NCBI GenBank assembly: GCA_964023205.1
Contig: OZ026833.1
Span: forward strand, 35,194,366 to 35,258,365
Origin: Lutraria lutraria
Taxonomy: Eukaryota > Mollusca > Bivalvia > Venerida > Mactridae
Reading direction: 5' to 3'
Length of the DNA stretch: 64,000 nt
Positions 25,401 through 40,400 of this stretch are shown one piece after another. Both the position numbers and the translations under genes were made by a program. The notes under the pieces are model-generated. The model was not told where the DNA came from. It did not search any database and worked only from the letters and a program-made list of their open reading frames with translations. How positions within the stretch are numbered: the stretch's first letter is position 1; each line of letters begins with the position of its first letter.

Positions 25401-28400
25401 CTGGAGTCAGTTTTATGCACATGCGTTTAGTTATAGGGGAAACATTGTTAAAAGTAATGATCATTTGACGCTAAAAGTCACTTTGTTAAATGTATGGGTC
25501 CAAAATGTAAATACAAACATCAATTATTTCTACAAACAAATATTTCATATTCAATTTTCTTTCTAAATATGCCATGGTTTTTCACATTTGGCAAAACGGA
25601 GAGGCGTTGCACTAAACAAAACAACTAAAAAATGGGACGGCGAAAATTGCTAATGTTTAAAAAACTGAATAATAATAAAAGTAATGAAAAGCTGTTTCCA
25701 GGAGGTGCAGTCCGCAAACCTTAAGAACTAAATTGATAAAAACGATAACGAAATACCACATTTCACTTCAGTTGTATTTTTGTCATTCAATGCATTTTTA
25801 GCACACAAATTAATAAAAAGCAGTGAAATATGTTATTTCTGTTTGTAAAAGCATGATGATAACATTAAACGTAATGAAATTGATATATATATTTAACTCG
25901 AATTGTGCAAATGCATATAAAACAATATAGATATATTCATGCTCTTAACGTGTGTGGAGGGTGCATACGTAATTGAAATAAAGGGGGGGGGGGTAACTGG
26001 CATCATTTTGTCACCAATCAGTTTCCAACCCCGATTCAACGGAATAACGATTCATTCCAATGCAGGCTTTGAGATCCACGACGAAGTCCATGATTGTCAA
26101 ACAATGATGATGGTATAACAAAAACGTCGCGTTGTGATTTATCATTTATTAAACATTTATAACCCAAGTTCCAAGAATTCTCTCTTAGACTTCTACTAAG
26201 ACTTTTACTTTAGACTTCTCTTAAGACTCTCTCTCTTTACCCTGGTGGATGCATCTATATATATATAAGCCCAACTGCGACGCAGTTTCCAGCCCCTTCA
26301 CGCAGATGTTAGTTGTTTAGACCAATTGTCTATCATGATACTAATTTTAGATAATAGCTTACTTTTCAAAATATCAAGTTATGGTTAATCGGGTACAGTG
26401 TATATATTTCTATAAACTAGCTGTCCAATCAACCAATAACATGTCATGCTTTAACATCAAACATAGAATGTTCTAGAGATTTATTTTATCTCCCCACCAA
26501 GTACTGCCAAATATGGGGATTGCTTAAATGTCAATTTGTACTTGAATGAGCTCCAATTCAACAAATGCATGTATACGACATGTATGACCAATACTCACTT
26601 TTAGTCTCGTCGGTACTCTATATTGATCCATACATGAGTATATTAAAAGGCTGTTTACCTACTACATGCAATTAATTACACATGTAAGCCGACTATGTTA
26701 CAATGGTACACTGGACAATTCATATTTTAAAACAACATAGTCATGTGGATCTATTGACAGCAGTTCACCTTTAACTTTACCTGAACAAGACCCAGTCAAT
26801 GTGACTGTTTGTTTCGATATCTTAAACGTGTAGTCACACATTGAATGTCCAACCATGTTAACAATACGTTTTGTCCCATTGTCCATTGCATGTACTGATT
26901 GATCTGATAATACGCCAGTTTCAATATTACAATGACCACCTGGTAATTCAGATTCAATAAATGGATTGTGGTCAATAAGCATTCCATTAACCCAATAGTG
27001 TCTTTCTCATCTCTGGAAAATTCTTGATTTTACCAACTTCTTTGTGTTGTTCATAATTTCAAATCAAGTGTTAGTGTACGTTTGCCTTGCAATATTCAAG
27101 TTCGCTGTAGCTGGCATTGACATCAATCGAAGACTCCTCGTCAACCGCCAGATATTTTCAAGGATGTCATCAATACCCGATCTAACGTTAGATCTGTCAA
27201 TAAACCTCCCCAATATCTATCACTTATGATGGCCCTCCATAAAAGTCTTGTGATCTTCAAGACATTAACGAGGCAACTCTCCCATGCTTTGTAATTAAGC
27301 ATAAGCCGATTTACAAATTGTCACCTGATGGAGCAAAGAATCCTGTAAAGAAGACAGATGTAGTGACCAATTTCCTGATCTTTCCGCACGAATAAAGTTC
27401 TGCAAGATGGTAATTATGTCCATTGTACTGTGCCCATAAGTGTCCTGTTCGATTATTTGTACGTGTACGATGTTTTGAAATTGTAACTTATCGTAGATGT
27501 ATTTATTTGATCATTTGTAATGTGTTTAATCGCTTTGATTTCAAGTCTTAAAATAGTTTACCTTTTTCTTCTGCGGTATCGTTTGCCGTATATTCAGATG
27601 TAATTCTTTCACATTTATTCCCATTAACATGTTCTTCTGGGAGGCAGGTGTAAGTGCTTTCCATATCAAGGATTTCTTTCAGACTACTGCCCTTTTTATT
27701 CGGTTCTGTATCATCTGCTGTTTCAAACATAGGTTTTTCACTTTGTTCAACTTCCATTTAATCCCGATCTGACTCGTTGCTTGCAATTCTTTTGTTCTAA
27801 TCTTCATTTTCTTTTGTTAATTTGACAATACGGGATGCTCTATCCCAATGTGTTTTTTTCATCAGGAGAGCATATATAATGCTGTATCAACAAGTTAATG
27901 ACCTCGAACAGTCCTTGGCACCGCTTTAACCGTCATCATGTGGACGATCGCATTCGGAGCAAAAGCAGTTTCAAGTAGTTCCTTAAGTCCCGAGCCTATC
28001 ATCAAATTCCCTATTGTCCCTAAAAAGTTCATTTGTATGTGAAAGGCACCAAGTCGTAAAATAATGTCTTTCATAGCATTTTGTTCACACATAGCAATGT
28101 ACATAGCTTTAGCTGGTCGAATGTTAAAACACTGTTGTTATTAGCAATGTAACAAACAAATCTCACGGTAGTAAATACACAATTTAAATCATTAAGATTC
28201 AAATAAACCATTGGTAGGAATGATACAGCCTGACTCTCCGGGATAATGTGCTTCTGTAGGGCGATCGTACATTTGCTTGAATCCTGACCAAGCTGGTCTC
28301 GATGGTACTACTGGCCACAATAGTTTAAGAATGAAGTCACGTTGTTTGGATGGCATCATGCTGCTGATAAATCATCTTGAAAATTACTGGCTCCTGCTCC

Positions 28401-31400
28401 TTAAGAGTGAAAAGTCGAACATTAATCCTACCAAGATCTGCACAACTTCTTCCATCGATATATCTCCTTTGGGTATTTGTGTACTGACTTTAAACCAAGG
28501 TGTAATATGAGCTATTGTTACCATACCATGGTATGTACCATTGCCATTCAACGTTCCAATATCATGGTTAACATTGTCACATATAAACTGCCGGAATTTT
28601 CCCGGGGAGTAGCAGTGGAGTGTACAGTTAAGCGTTTTAGCACATTTCATCTCGTACCTCTGAAACTTGTAATAGGACGAACAAGATCCCAACTTATGAA
28701 GTGTCTACCAAAACATGAGACCCAAATTGACGTGCAGTTGCACACTAAGTCCAATTTGCAAGGGTGCTATAGTACCTCGCTTCGACAGTAGAGCCAATAA
28801 CATATAATTATATGAAGGATACATTAGTTTTTGTAAATTAATTGCATTAATACCAGTCTTAATGAGTTTGCCACAGTTTTGATAATGCGCAACTTTTCAC
28901 TATCCTCTGTGTTCACACCATCAGATTCAGCAAATGAGTGTATTATAGAAGCGATTGTTTCTTTCAGTGTCATTTTGTCAATTTTTCCACCCAGGGAACT
29001 AAAAGTTAGAACATCACCAATATAATTCAAGAGTTATGGTTAAAGTTTTCCCTGTAGCATGGTCCTCCATATATGATATAGCAAATTCAAATGCATCTTT
29101 CGCTTTTCCGGGCCTTCATGGACTTTGTAAACTACTAATGGAACTGTACTGTCTAGGTAAATTCTTGTATGTTCTGAAGTCGAGCTTCAGCAGCAAAAAG
29201 ATCAATAGCACCTGACATTTGAACATGCGTTATTATCATTGTCTGCGTAAGATTTAATGTTTCTGCTAAGCTTGTAGTCTCTTCTACACTGTGTATGAAT
29301 ATAATGTCCATGTTCTATTTTAATATCATTCCCAGTTGAACAACTGGTTGACCCAAAAGAGCTTTGCATTTTTGTGATCTCTTTGACAGCATGGACGCAT
29401 GAAACGTTTGTGCTAAGCATGTGAACCGAATAAATTCCGTTTGCGACACTGACAAAAACGAGAACGAAGATTTGATAACTTCATACAAAAATAACACATG
29501 TCCTGTATAAATGAAGTCCATCACTATGTTTCCTAAATAAAGTACGAGATTATCGTATACATATAGTTTTAAGGACATATCCGATAGTTGCTATTGCGCA
29601 TCTTATTGCGCATCCGTGACAGTAATCATACTATAAAAAATATAGGCAAAATGAAAACGTATAGAAAGAATTTTAAAACGGTTTCAAATTTCGTAGTTAC
29701 CTAAACTATACATTGACGCCAAATCCGTTAAATTAGTTGGCTTAGTGTGATTGCTTATCATACCGATAACAAATATTTGATAACGAAGATTTGATAACGG
29801 AGATTACAATACACCCCTTTTATGATGGTTGCAATTGTTTATTCGAAGTTCAAGATCTCTCAGAAATGTCTGACTACTTGTGATGGAATCTAGCAACCAG
29901 GAATGGAAAGTAATGTGAAATGCATGCCGTTCTTTTTATATCACACGGATACGAAGATTTTGTTATTTGGTTTTCTGCATATTATTTATGATGCTATTTT
30001 TTCTATATGTGTCATCATTTTCGCTTTAATAATGGATTGCTTTTATTCGGCACTTGACTAAGGAATATAAAACTTCCCAAATTCACGCATAAATATTTTC
30101 TGCTCTATCTTTTCTTTGCGGGTTAATTTGGATAACGAAGATTTTAAGGAAATTAAAAAATCCAGCGACATGCTCTTGAGGCGTCATAGTTTTGTGCGTA
30201 TTCAGAATATATGTCGTTCATGCATCAAGCTACATCGACGAGGCGTACATGTAAAAGTATACAAATAAGCTGGGTTTCATGTTTCTTACGAGAAACTACT
30301 TCCTTTAAATCAAACATGGCAGCCGGCGACAATAACGAATATTTTATTTTTGGTGCTTATTTCTTACTCAATTTTGATTTCACCGAGCTAGGTAGGCTTT
30401 TGCATTTTTACTCAGCTAGGTAGTGACAGTCCACGATATTAAAACGGAAGAAAGCTTCATTTCGTCATTGGTCTGAGAGTTTATGTTAAAAAATCCGGAA
30501 TGGATCGACTCATTGAAATACAGTGCAACGTATTGTTTTTGAAATAATTATTATCATTTATATATCGTTTATTTGATCGCATATTTGATAATGAGTATCA
30601 TATATTGATTGCCTGTATTTGATTTTGTTAAGAGCCTCATACCAGTGTGTTATATCAAGTTCATCATGTTTAATGTACACGTAAAGTGAGAGAATAAAAG
30701 GATTTTGACTTGACTTTGAGGAAACTGTTTAAGAAACAATACCAACTACATATATAAGTGCTTGAATTTTTGTTCACTTCTATTTAGATTTTGATCGGCC
30801 GTGCATACCTAGGATCACGTCATTGTAATGCCATGTTAAGATATGACTTATAAGTAATCCTTTCGATTTTCACACAATAGACGTGTCGAATAGGCGGTCG
30901 AACTGTATTTTTGGTAACATTGCCTGTTTGTACACATATACTAAGCTATCATTATTCTTTATCAACGTATAGTTTTTTTGTAATTGAATAAATTGATCTT
31001 ACATCGGAAATGAGCAAATCTATATGCCTTTATGTTAACTGGGCCGTAATGAATAAACGGTCGCTGGGCGGTCCGATTTTCCGGCAATCTCTAACCAGAG
31101 TTGTCGTTCCCGCTACGCTCACACTAACCTCTGTCAATGTCTAAAAAGTAATCCGGCTTCACAATGACAGACGCGTGCTTTCAAAATAATGACAACACCT
31201 ATAAAAGAAACTACAATAGATTGTTTCGTTTATTTTAAAAGAATCGCATACTTAAACTATATAATAGGAAACTGACATCAGAGTCTCGTAGTCTTCGATA
31301 TGTTCTCCACGTTTTGAATTTTTCACTTCGGTTTTATTCCGCTAAGTTTGGTTTAGATGTGCAAAGTTGAATAACCCCTAATAGCACAGCTTATAACGGA

Positions 31401-34400
31401 GCAAACTGAAACGTTCTGTTAAGACGATACGACATATTTCATTATGATATCTTAAACATATTAATGAAATATACACAAAAGAATGCTATTGATCTGTGTG
31501 GTTGACATTGAGACGTTGACAGAGGTATGTGTGTATTGGAAAGAAACGACAACTCTTGGTTATGATTGATTTATAAATAGTCTTACGGAAACGAAAAAAT
31601 AGTAGAAATAAAGAGAATATGCAGTCGTGTGTCTAACTATGACCCCCGCCATTCGAAGAATGCAGGTCAAGTTAGATAGTTGGTAAATCAAAACATTTTC
31701 ACAGGCGTTATTGCCCCATATTTACTTAAATATTAGCTGAATTAATGGTGGTTTTTATGAATCTAATAAATTCAGGTCAAGTTCGATATCCGGTAAAAGC
31801 AGAACATTTTTACAGGAGTTATGTCCCTTTTTGTCTTAAATCTTAACTTAACGGTAATTTCCGATCAATAACCGATCAATAACTAATCAACAAATATTTC
31901 ATGGATTGGTTTAATATTTTACATGGAGGTGTGTGATAATGAAATACATGTCAAGTTCGATATCCGGTCAGATCAAAACATTTTCACAGGAGTTTTGACT
32001 TAATCTTAGCCTATACTGTAGGTTTCCGATCAATAACTCAAGAAATAGTTCATGGATTGATTTCATATTTTACACCAAGGTGTATAATAATAAAATACAG
32101 GTCAAGTTTGTTTTCCTTTTAAATGCAAATATTTTCACAGGAGAAATGGCCCCTTTTTGACTAAGCTCTCAGCGGGGCATATAGTGAAATACTCATCGAT
32201 GGCCCTCAAAATTTATCTGGAGCACTGTACTAAATGTAGAAAATGTTGAAATTCGCAGACAGGACTTCCCAATATCATAAAGTTCCAAGTATGTTTAAGT
32301 ATTTAGGGAATAACTAACTGAAAAAAATCATCGCGCAAGTTGGAAAGGAATTGACGTCATCGGAAAGGGGCAATTTAATTGAATCCAAGAGGAGTAATTA
32401 CTCTCTCCGATTACACAAGTCTACCTTTCCTTCCATTTCGTGTAATCGGATCATTGTGGTAATTTATATGTATTACCGTGAAGGATCACATGATATTTTA
32501 AGTGCCATATTCTGCACGAGGCACCACAAGACTGTACGGACTACACAATAAGATAATTTCTGCTTTAGATTGCAATATTATATGTTCAGAGAAACATATA
32601 CCGAGGTGTAATTATTATTTTTGCGAGGATTAGATACATTTTGACTTGAGCATTTTTTTCTTTATTTTTATTGTTTTAAAGCATTTTCATTGCTCAAAAA
32701 GTTCTAGGCTAATCATCGTCAACTTACAGAATAAATGTATGACTACAACATATTGACTAAAGTAGATTGCAGGGTTGTACCCTTTGATAGTTCAATTTGC
32801 ATTTTCTTATTTATACTAAACGCTGGCAGACTACTTGAGTACAGTCATCGTTGGTTAAGTTTTTGATTATAGTCGATGATATCAAATATATTATTTTGAA
32901 ATTTTACATGCTTTTTCAGTGTGATGCTTTTTTCGCCATGCTTTCCACTTTTGCTGCACTTTTGTAGCATGTTTTACTTGTATATTCTTATCACACACGC
33001 TAGTTCTGGATGTTAGTGATTGATGGATCAAAATCCAAATATGCGTGCGCATAATGTTGATGACAAGTGAAGAACGTGTCGCCTCAAGAACGCCCTATAC
33101 ACGTTATAGATAAGTTAAACAAACGTTACGCGTACGTTTAAAACATATTGTGCGAATGATGGTGAATGTGCCGGTGTGTTACCAACGCGTACTTGAGCCA
33201 ATATCAGATTTTGCCCGAAAAGCTGTCCCTTTCAATGTTTGATGAAATGCATACTCATTTACCTAAAATTAAACTTGCATGATTGTAAGTGGATGGAGTA
33301 TTATAATGCAGGCCATTTTCAGGTTGAAATTTTGAATATATATTACTTCTATGTTTGTCATAAACCTATAAACTTCCAGATTTTCCTTGTCCCAAATGTA
33401 AATCCCAAATTCAACTGTTTGTTTAAAACCTTTGTATTGCCAGATTAATTTTTTCTATGTATGAAAGCAAAATATTACATTTCGAAAAGTATATTTGTAC
33501 AAAATAAGTTTATAGTTAAAAGTATAAAGTTGCCCAATAAACGTCTCAAGTTTGTCCCCAAATTCTTTGTCCATAATGTCCTTCATGTAACGTTAGCACT
33601 GGTAGATAAATCCAGTTGGGTATATAGTTGCAGTGTACTCTTCAAAAGGAGATTATATATTTAAAGTATGGCTACAGCAATGAAACAGACACGAATTTTA
33701 TATGCGATTTTAGAAAATAGAAAAAACAAGTTGCCGGATGAATGATTTTGAAAACTGTCCTTTTATGTAACAAGTTTCTAATTTTACAATTGGTCAGACA
33801 TATCTCTTTCATATTGTTGCATATAGTCAGTCATGCTTCACATGTTCAAAACTGTCTCCCTTTTCTTACTAATGTAATTAGTGTACAAAATAACCAGCAT
33901 GAGTCCTTGCAGTAACTGTCTTTACAATAACATTAATTTGTGTTACTGCAAGTACAGAAACCATTACTGTAAGTACATAATACAACACAACCTGTCTTTT
34001 ACAATGTGCTACGGATATAAATTGGATATAAAACTTATATTGTTGACATTGGATTTATTCTATAAAGTTAGTGCAAATCTGTATGGTTTAAAACATCTAC
34101 GGTGAGTAATTTAGTTATTGGAAGTAACATGCGTTATTGCAAAGACTGTTTATTTAAGACATATGTTTGCCTACATACCTGCAAAAGAACAGATGTAGTC
34201 GATGGGGTTATTTGTTAACTTTACATGTATTTTCAGATGGAAAAAAAATAAAAATGCCACACTTGTAACATCTTTTGTCATTTAAATCTCACTTTACAAT
34301 TAACCTTCTTTCCTTCCAGTAACAAAATTGTCCGTCCCGTAACTTTGAAAATGGCTTTCTCATTTGTTAGGCAAATTCACGATGAACATAAGAATATGTT

Positions 34401-37400
34401 ATGTTTATTTCTTCGTGTTCTTAACCTTCATTCAATTGTTAGTTCACAAATTCATGTTACAAATAAAACGTTAAAAACTAAATTGTTTGTTAACAGTCCT
34501 TTAAGTAACATTTTATTAGTCCTTGCAGTAACAAGCATGTCTTAGGTGTAACGCGCAATGATTCTATTGTTTTTGCGTTTAAGCTACTGAAAAAAAATTA
34601 CAAATTGTACAAAAAATATACCCTGTTCATAAAATAGGAACCAGAATCTATGACATTTTTACGTGGGTACGAAGCATACTTAACTTTACTATGCTCATTT
34701 TTTATTGTTTCATGGCATAACACGAGAAATGACTTTTTCACAGAGAAAACCTAGAAATTTTAAAGAGACCTTCCGATAATTATAATGACATTTGCGCACA
34801 TTTATGAGGTTAAGTTTGGTTTTGTTGATAAAATCATATTATTTGAATCAAATTTAAAGCAACATAGTAGTTACTGCAAGGACAAGCAATGATAATCATT
34901 CACATTCTGTCGGTCAAAAGTAATGCATAAGGGGTACATTTAAGTTGAAATTTGTAAAACAAACTTTTGAATACATTCCTTTATCAGATTAGAGAAAACT
35001 TTGCTGTGAAATACGAAGTTCACATTTACAAAAAATCAGTATCAAGTTTTAGGCGAAATTTGATATCGGCTCACTTAAGGGTGATCACTCATGAGCTTTT
35101 GTGAAACAAAGCAGACTAGCTAAATGTCGTAAATTTCAAGTTGAAATTATTATATTTTTTATCATCTAATGTAGTCAACAGTGTAATTTAAATGCATAAA
35201 TAATTTCAAAGTGGCATTTTCTTCATCGCGATTTTTTACTGCTTTTACGACATCCGACCAGATTACGGCAGTCAATTTAGTTTGTCTGTATATATACAAT
35301 AACCATATGCCGTTCAGTATTTATCAGTTAAAGGTTGTTAAATTTTGTATGAATACATTTATATAACCTGGTTTGCAAATATATTGTTCTTAAGAATTGT
35401 AAAAAAACATTGTTTATTTCTTTTTAAACGTTCATATTGAAATATTTGCTGTTGTAAAACGGTGGGTGGGGTAAGTTTTCATCAAGTTTAGCATTATGAA
35501 CACATATCCGTTGAAAAATATTCGTCCAAAATTCATACGAGTCCATCAAATATTGTTTTTGGTTATGCATATGTGGTTATTTATACAACATGCAGTGGTT
35601 TTGTCTTGAAAGAGGTCATTAACTAAGGAAATATCCAGTTTTTGCTGAAATGAAAAGCTTAGAGACCTAACATTTCACATGATAACTTTCTTATATGAAC
35701 ATGGACATGTGCTTTTTATGTCATATTTTTAATTGGTGTTTAACCTACTTCAGTATAATCAATGTCATTTAAAATCCTTGTTACTCCTTCAATACGTAAA
35801 AATGTGTAAACATTATTCATAACCCCTTATTTTTAGCGATTTTATAGATCTTAATTTGGTAAATAACTCAGTGTTTGAAATAGTACACAGTCAAGAAATA
35901 GGCATATAGTGGACATTTAATGCTTTAAGTTTCTTCCACATTCAGGCTGCGATACACACTGTACATTTTTAAAGTGATTTGGTTAATATTTACTGAAATA
36001 TATGGTTATTATCTACCCACACCCCTTTTTCAAAACCATTATTAGGAAAATTACCGATTTTGGGTATATCACTAAAAAGTAATTTTACGAAAAATTTAAA
36101 TCATGGACATATACTTTTCATACTAAAAACTAAATGACAACATGTTATTCTTCAAAATTAAATAAGAATCTAAACATCCTTGTTACAAGAAAAAATTTCG
36201 ATTTCACGAGTGATCACCCTTAACGTTTGAAAGCGTATGGCGAACGTTCGAATAACGAATGAATACCGATCGTCTAACGTATACTTAACCGCCAAATGTA
36301 CGTTCGGCAGTCGTTGCAAATTGTGTGCATGCACAACTTTTTGTTAGGCCCTCTACGCTCGTCAACGTATACCAACTTGTGTGAGCGTGCTTTTAACTTA
36401 CATAAAACGAATCCCTAGCTAGTACGACGACCATCAGCGTATACTAACACGACGGCATACGTGTGGCCAATGCGTTGTAGTGTGACAGCACCTTAGGCCA
36501 ATGCGTTGTAGTTTGACAGCACCTTTAGGTTTTTACGTTGCTTGGCTTATCAAAGTGTATGAAATGCTGATGTTCTTATTTATATTTATAACCAACGTTT
36601 ACTCGATATTAACGAGGAATGAGCGTATTGGCAATTCAGATAGGTCTATATTGTATAAAGAAATTGTGTCTTTTGGCGTTTTTTAATATACCAAAATATC
36701 GTATAGCATTGACACAATTGATTGTTTCATCGCATAGTTTTAGGAAGATTCCAAAACTATGGTTAAGAAAGTAAGTGTATTTATTTTTAAAGCCTTTAAA
36801 TAACGATATGCATTGTACAAAATTTAATTATAGTATTCGCATCATTTTAGTACTACATGGTACGTGCATAATTATATATTCCTTATATATGTATTTATTT
36901 TGTTTTAATATGTCATTATGAGATAAGTCATTCAATTAAATGTTCAATTCGATATAGGAAACATATGGCAGTTATGCGTACTATCTTTAATGATAATTAT
37001 TGTGTATTTTCGTATGTACCTTACCCTTGTATTTTACATGTTTTGTTTCTTTATAGTTGTTTGCACTTTGTCAATATGTATTTGTGTTTGTCCAATGGAC
37101 TTGACAAGTCTATATAAGTCTTGATAAAGTCAAGCTAAAACTTTATTAATTGTCGGAAAACGAAGCCAAACATTTTAAATACTAGCCATGAATATCTATT
37201 GACCGACAAAATATGAGTTAGATAAATATACAGATATGTTAAGACTAAAGTTTAAAGCAAATTATGTTAGTTAAACTATGCAGCACATGCTAGACATTCG
37301 GTGCTTACAGTGAGCTTAACCAGTTATCATGGTGCTGCATTTATAGCTTACACAATTACGCATTGGTCTTACTTATGACCAGTACAATCAAACATCATTT

Positions 37401-40400
37401 TTAAGCATATCGAAAGCTACATTTCCATTGCGTGTAAAATAAAGCGAGAAATCAGCCTAATAAAGGTTTAACTATTTTATCATCACTCCAACCTTTGTGT
37501 TCTCATGATATTCACATTCGAGTTTTTATTCGGTTCGAGCAGAAACATAATGAATATATGTAGAAATCACGCTTCAATTGGCGGGTCATCTCAATATTAC
37601 GGACTTTTTTGTCATAAACAAAAAAATGCGATAGTTTTAAAAGTGCGATAGTTCGAATGTGTGCACGTGGCATTTCGAACTATCGCGATTCAACTGTACT
37701 TTTAAACATCTGTAATTCATCCATTGGAACGCATATCACAATAAACTTTAATGCACAGGTTTTTTAAAACTTCGCATTATATAAAGATTAATTCTTAGTA
37801 ACACTAAAGCAAAATAAAACTATCGTTTGCGAGTTATGTACCATTGTTTGACATCCCTATAAATAATAGTATTTTTTAATAATGGCTGGTACAATAACTC
37901 TTAATAACAACATTCTGAAATATGGTGGTTGATTTCTGCCAGTTCATAAATTTGTGTCGTGGCCCCCAAAGGTCGAAGCAAAACGACAAGAACGATATTT
38001 TTATTTTTACTTAAGTGTTACTAAAGCATTAAAATATTCAACGCTTGACTTTAAAGGTGACGAAACCATCATGGGAACGTTCACCAATATTTTTTTAATA
38101 CGACGGAACACTCTAGAACGACTGTCGCTGCTATCGAAATGAAAATTGGACTCGTCCATGAAAAGAACATGTGCCCAGTCATGTTGCGTGAAGTCTATGT
38201 GCCGTCTACACCAAGCAAAACGTGCTACACGCTGCTTTGCTGGATAATTAGACGTATGGCTGGACGTTGTGGACATAGTTATGCCTTATTCAAGTAATCG
38301 ATTACGTACCGTTCGGGATTAATTATTCCGATACAATAAATACTTCTTTCTGTCAGAGTAATAGTTCTGAGTCGTTTAAGGAGATGAACACTCGGATGTA
38401 CCTATCCTGGCGATTAGAGGTAACAAGTGGACTTCCTGACTGTCCCCGGTCTCGAATGGTCCCATACTGTTGGTACCGTCTCCACAAGACGTCTTCAGTA
38501 TTTCCAAATAGTCTGGTATCGTCAATATGTCGTACGCCAGCTTCCACCATGCCTATGGCGCGGCATCTGTCAGTTACATTCAACCTTGACATGGCATATC
38601 AAAGGTGTTTTACAAAATTATGCTGGTTTTCTGTCTTACGGGTATTGACACTATGCTTCCACACAGGTTTATGCGGCAAACGTGTTTGCGATTGAATGCC
38701 TTAAAAAACCGAGGACGTTGGCCATACAGACAAACTAGCCGTGCTACTAATGCACTGAAAGGTGTAAATGACCGATAGTGATAGAACACTTACCTGTGTA
38801 AAGTGTTAATAAAATTGAGCGATACATGAACATTTTACACATGCACAGTCTCTTTTTCCGCTTGTATATGAAATATATAACAAATAAGACGGATAGATCA
38901 GTCTGGGACTTCTCGCATCGTCTACCATCAGTGTGTCAATCGGTACTCTATGAGACCACTAGGCTGTCTATAGAGTCAAATTTGCTATACTTACAGGACC
39001 AGTTCTGTATCGCACATGTAAAATAAAACTGTTAGATTGTATCGCAATAATTATACTTGATTAGCTGTACATTTAGTTAGACGTTCATGCATAATTATAT
39101 ATCATAACAGTGGTTGCTTATCTGCCTAGTCCATGATTAGATTTTATGAATAACGATAACGTCTATAATCATTAATATATAGTTGAGATAAATCTCATTT
39201 GTTTCATATTGATCAGCTGAAACATTTATCATCGGTGTTATACATTCTAAACATACCAAACACACGTTAGTTGAAATTTATTTATACATAATTATAGCCA
39301 AAGTAGGCTAGAGCAAAAGTATATAATATAGCTGACGGCGAGAGATTCAACCTGATCAGTACACGTTACAAAACTATATGTACATACTTTGATTTGATGA
39401 ACAGGAACGCAAAAAGACATCTTGAATTTGTAAATGGATTCTACACATTTCAATACACAGTTCAATACTTAAGTGTGTTTTACAGCTATATTTTAAGGCG
39501 CATACCCTACAACTTGGTGCATCTAGATTCAAGGCAAAATGATGATAAATTCGAAGCTTGTAAAGAAAAAAGCCGACGAAGAAAGTTTCAGCCAAAAATT
39601 CATCCAATTAAAAATAAAATCACAAACAATATTAGTTTCCATACAAAATCGGAAACTCTTTGGAATTTGTTGTACAATTTTTGGGTGGTAGTGATTTATT
39701 ATTCATAGCTATGATTTTTGCGGCTAGTACCTAAACTAGTCATTTTATAACCCAAGTTCTTCTTGCAATTATCCAATATCCCAGTCCTAAAACAAAACAA
39801 TTCTGAACATGCTTAAACTGTTTCTTAATGATTTTTCAACATTATTTTCTCCTAATATATAAATCAGTATCTTTTTTCTTCGCTGTTAACAATATAATAT
39901 GATCACCAAATCATTATTTTATTGAATATCGGACGATTTACCTGTGTCTCTAGCATCCTATCCTTGAAATTGCAATGAACTTCTATAGCAGAGTATAACT
40001 TGATACTTAATGTTCCAAGGGTGATGACTATCTCCTTTGGGAAGGTTCATTTATCTAATATGGCAACTACCAGGTTTGTTGCCCGTACTTAGTAGAGTTA
40101 ATTAGTATTGCAGTACTATATACAAGCAACCGGAACCGTATTTTCAAAATGTGTCCTTTGGTGTAACGCGCACCACACGAATATTATTGATTTCATTCGT
40201 GATGAGCTTCTGTCTTCTAATGTAATTTTGCCGGTGTATTATATGTACATCTTAACATGGGTTTCAAGAAAGCAGAAATTTTATTTAAAAAATATCATGT
40301 GCGTATTTCCTTGCTTTAAGAGTCCTAAAAATAACACTGAAAATTATTATTGCAAGGATGAATAATGTTACTGCAAAGACATTTAGCCATGTTTCAATTT

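Larger units (their letters stand above)
36224..38006. other. No gene recognised
   Basis: 36230-36530 is richer in CG dinucleotides (AACGTTCG, CGTATAC phrases) than its surroundings and looks like repeat DNA. It holds a 31 bp direct repeat (separate entry). The rest is AT-rich. Confidence 0.45.

Noticed and set aside
25983..25995. Poly-G run
   Set aside because: A single homopolymer with no further G-tracts for a quadruplex; a possible assembly weak spot only.
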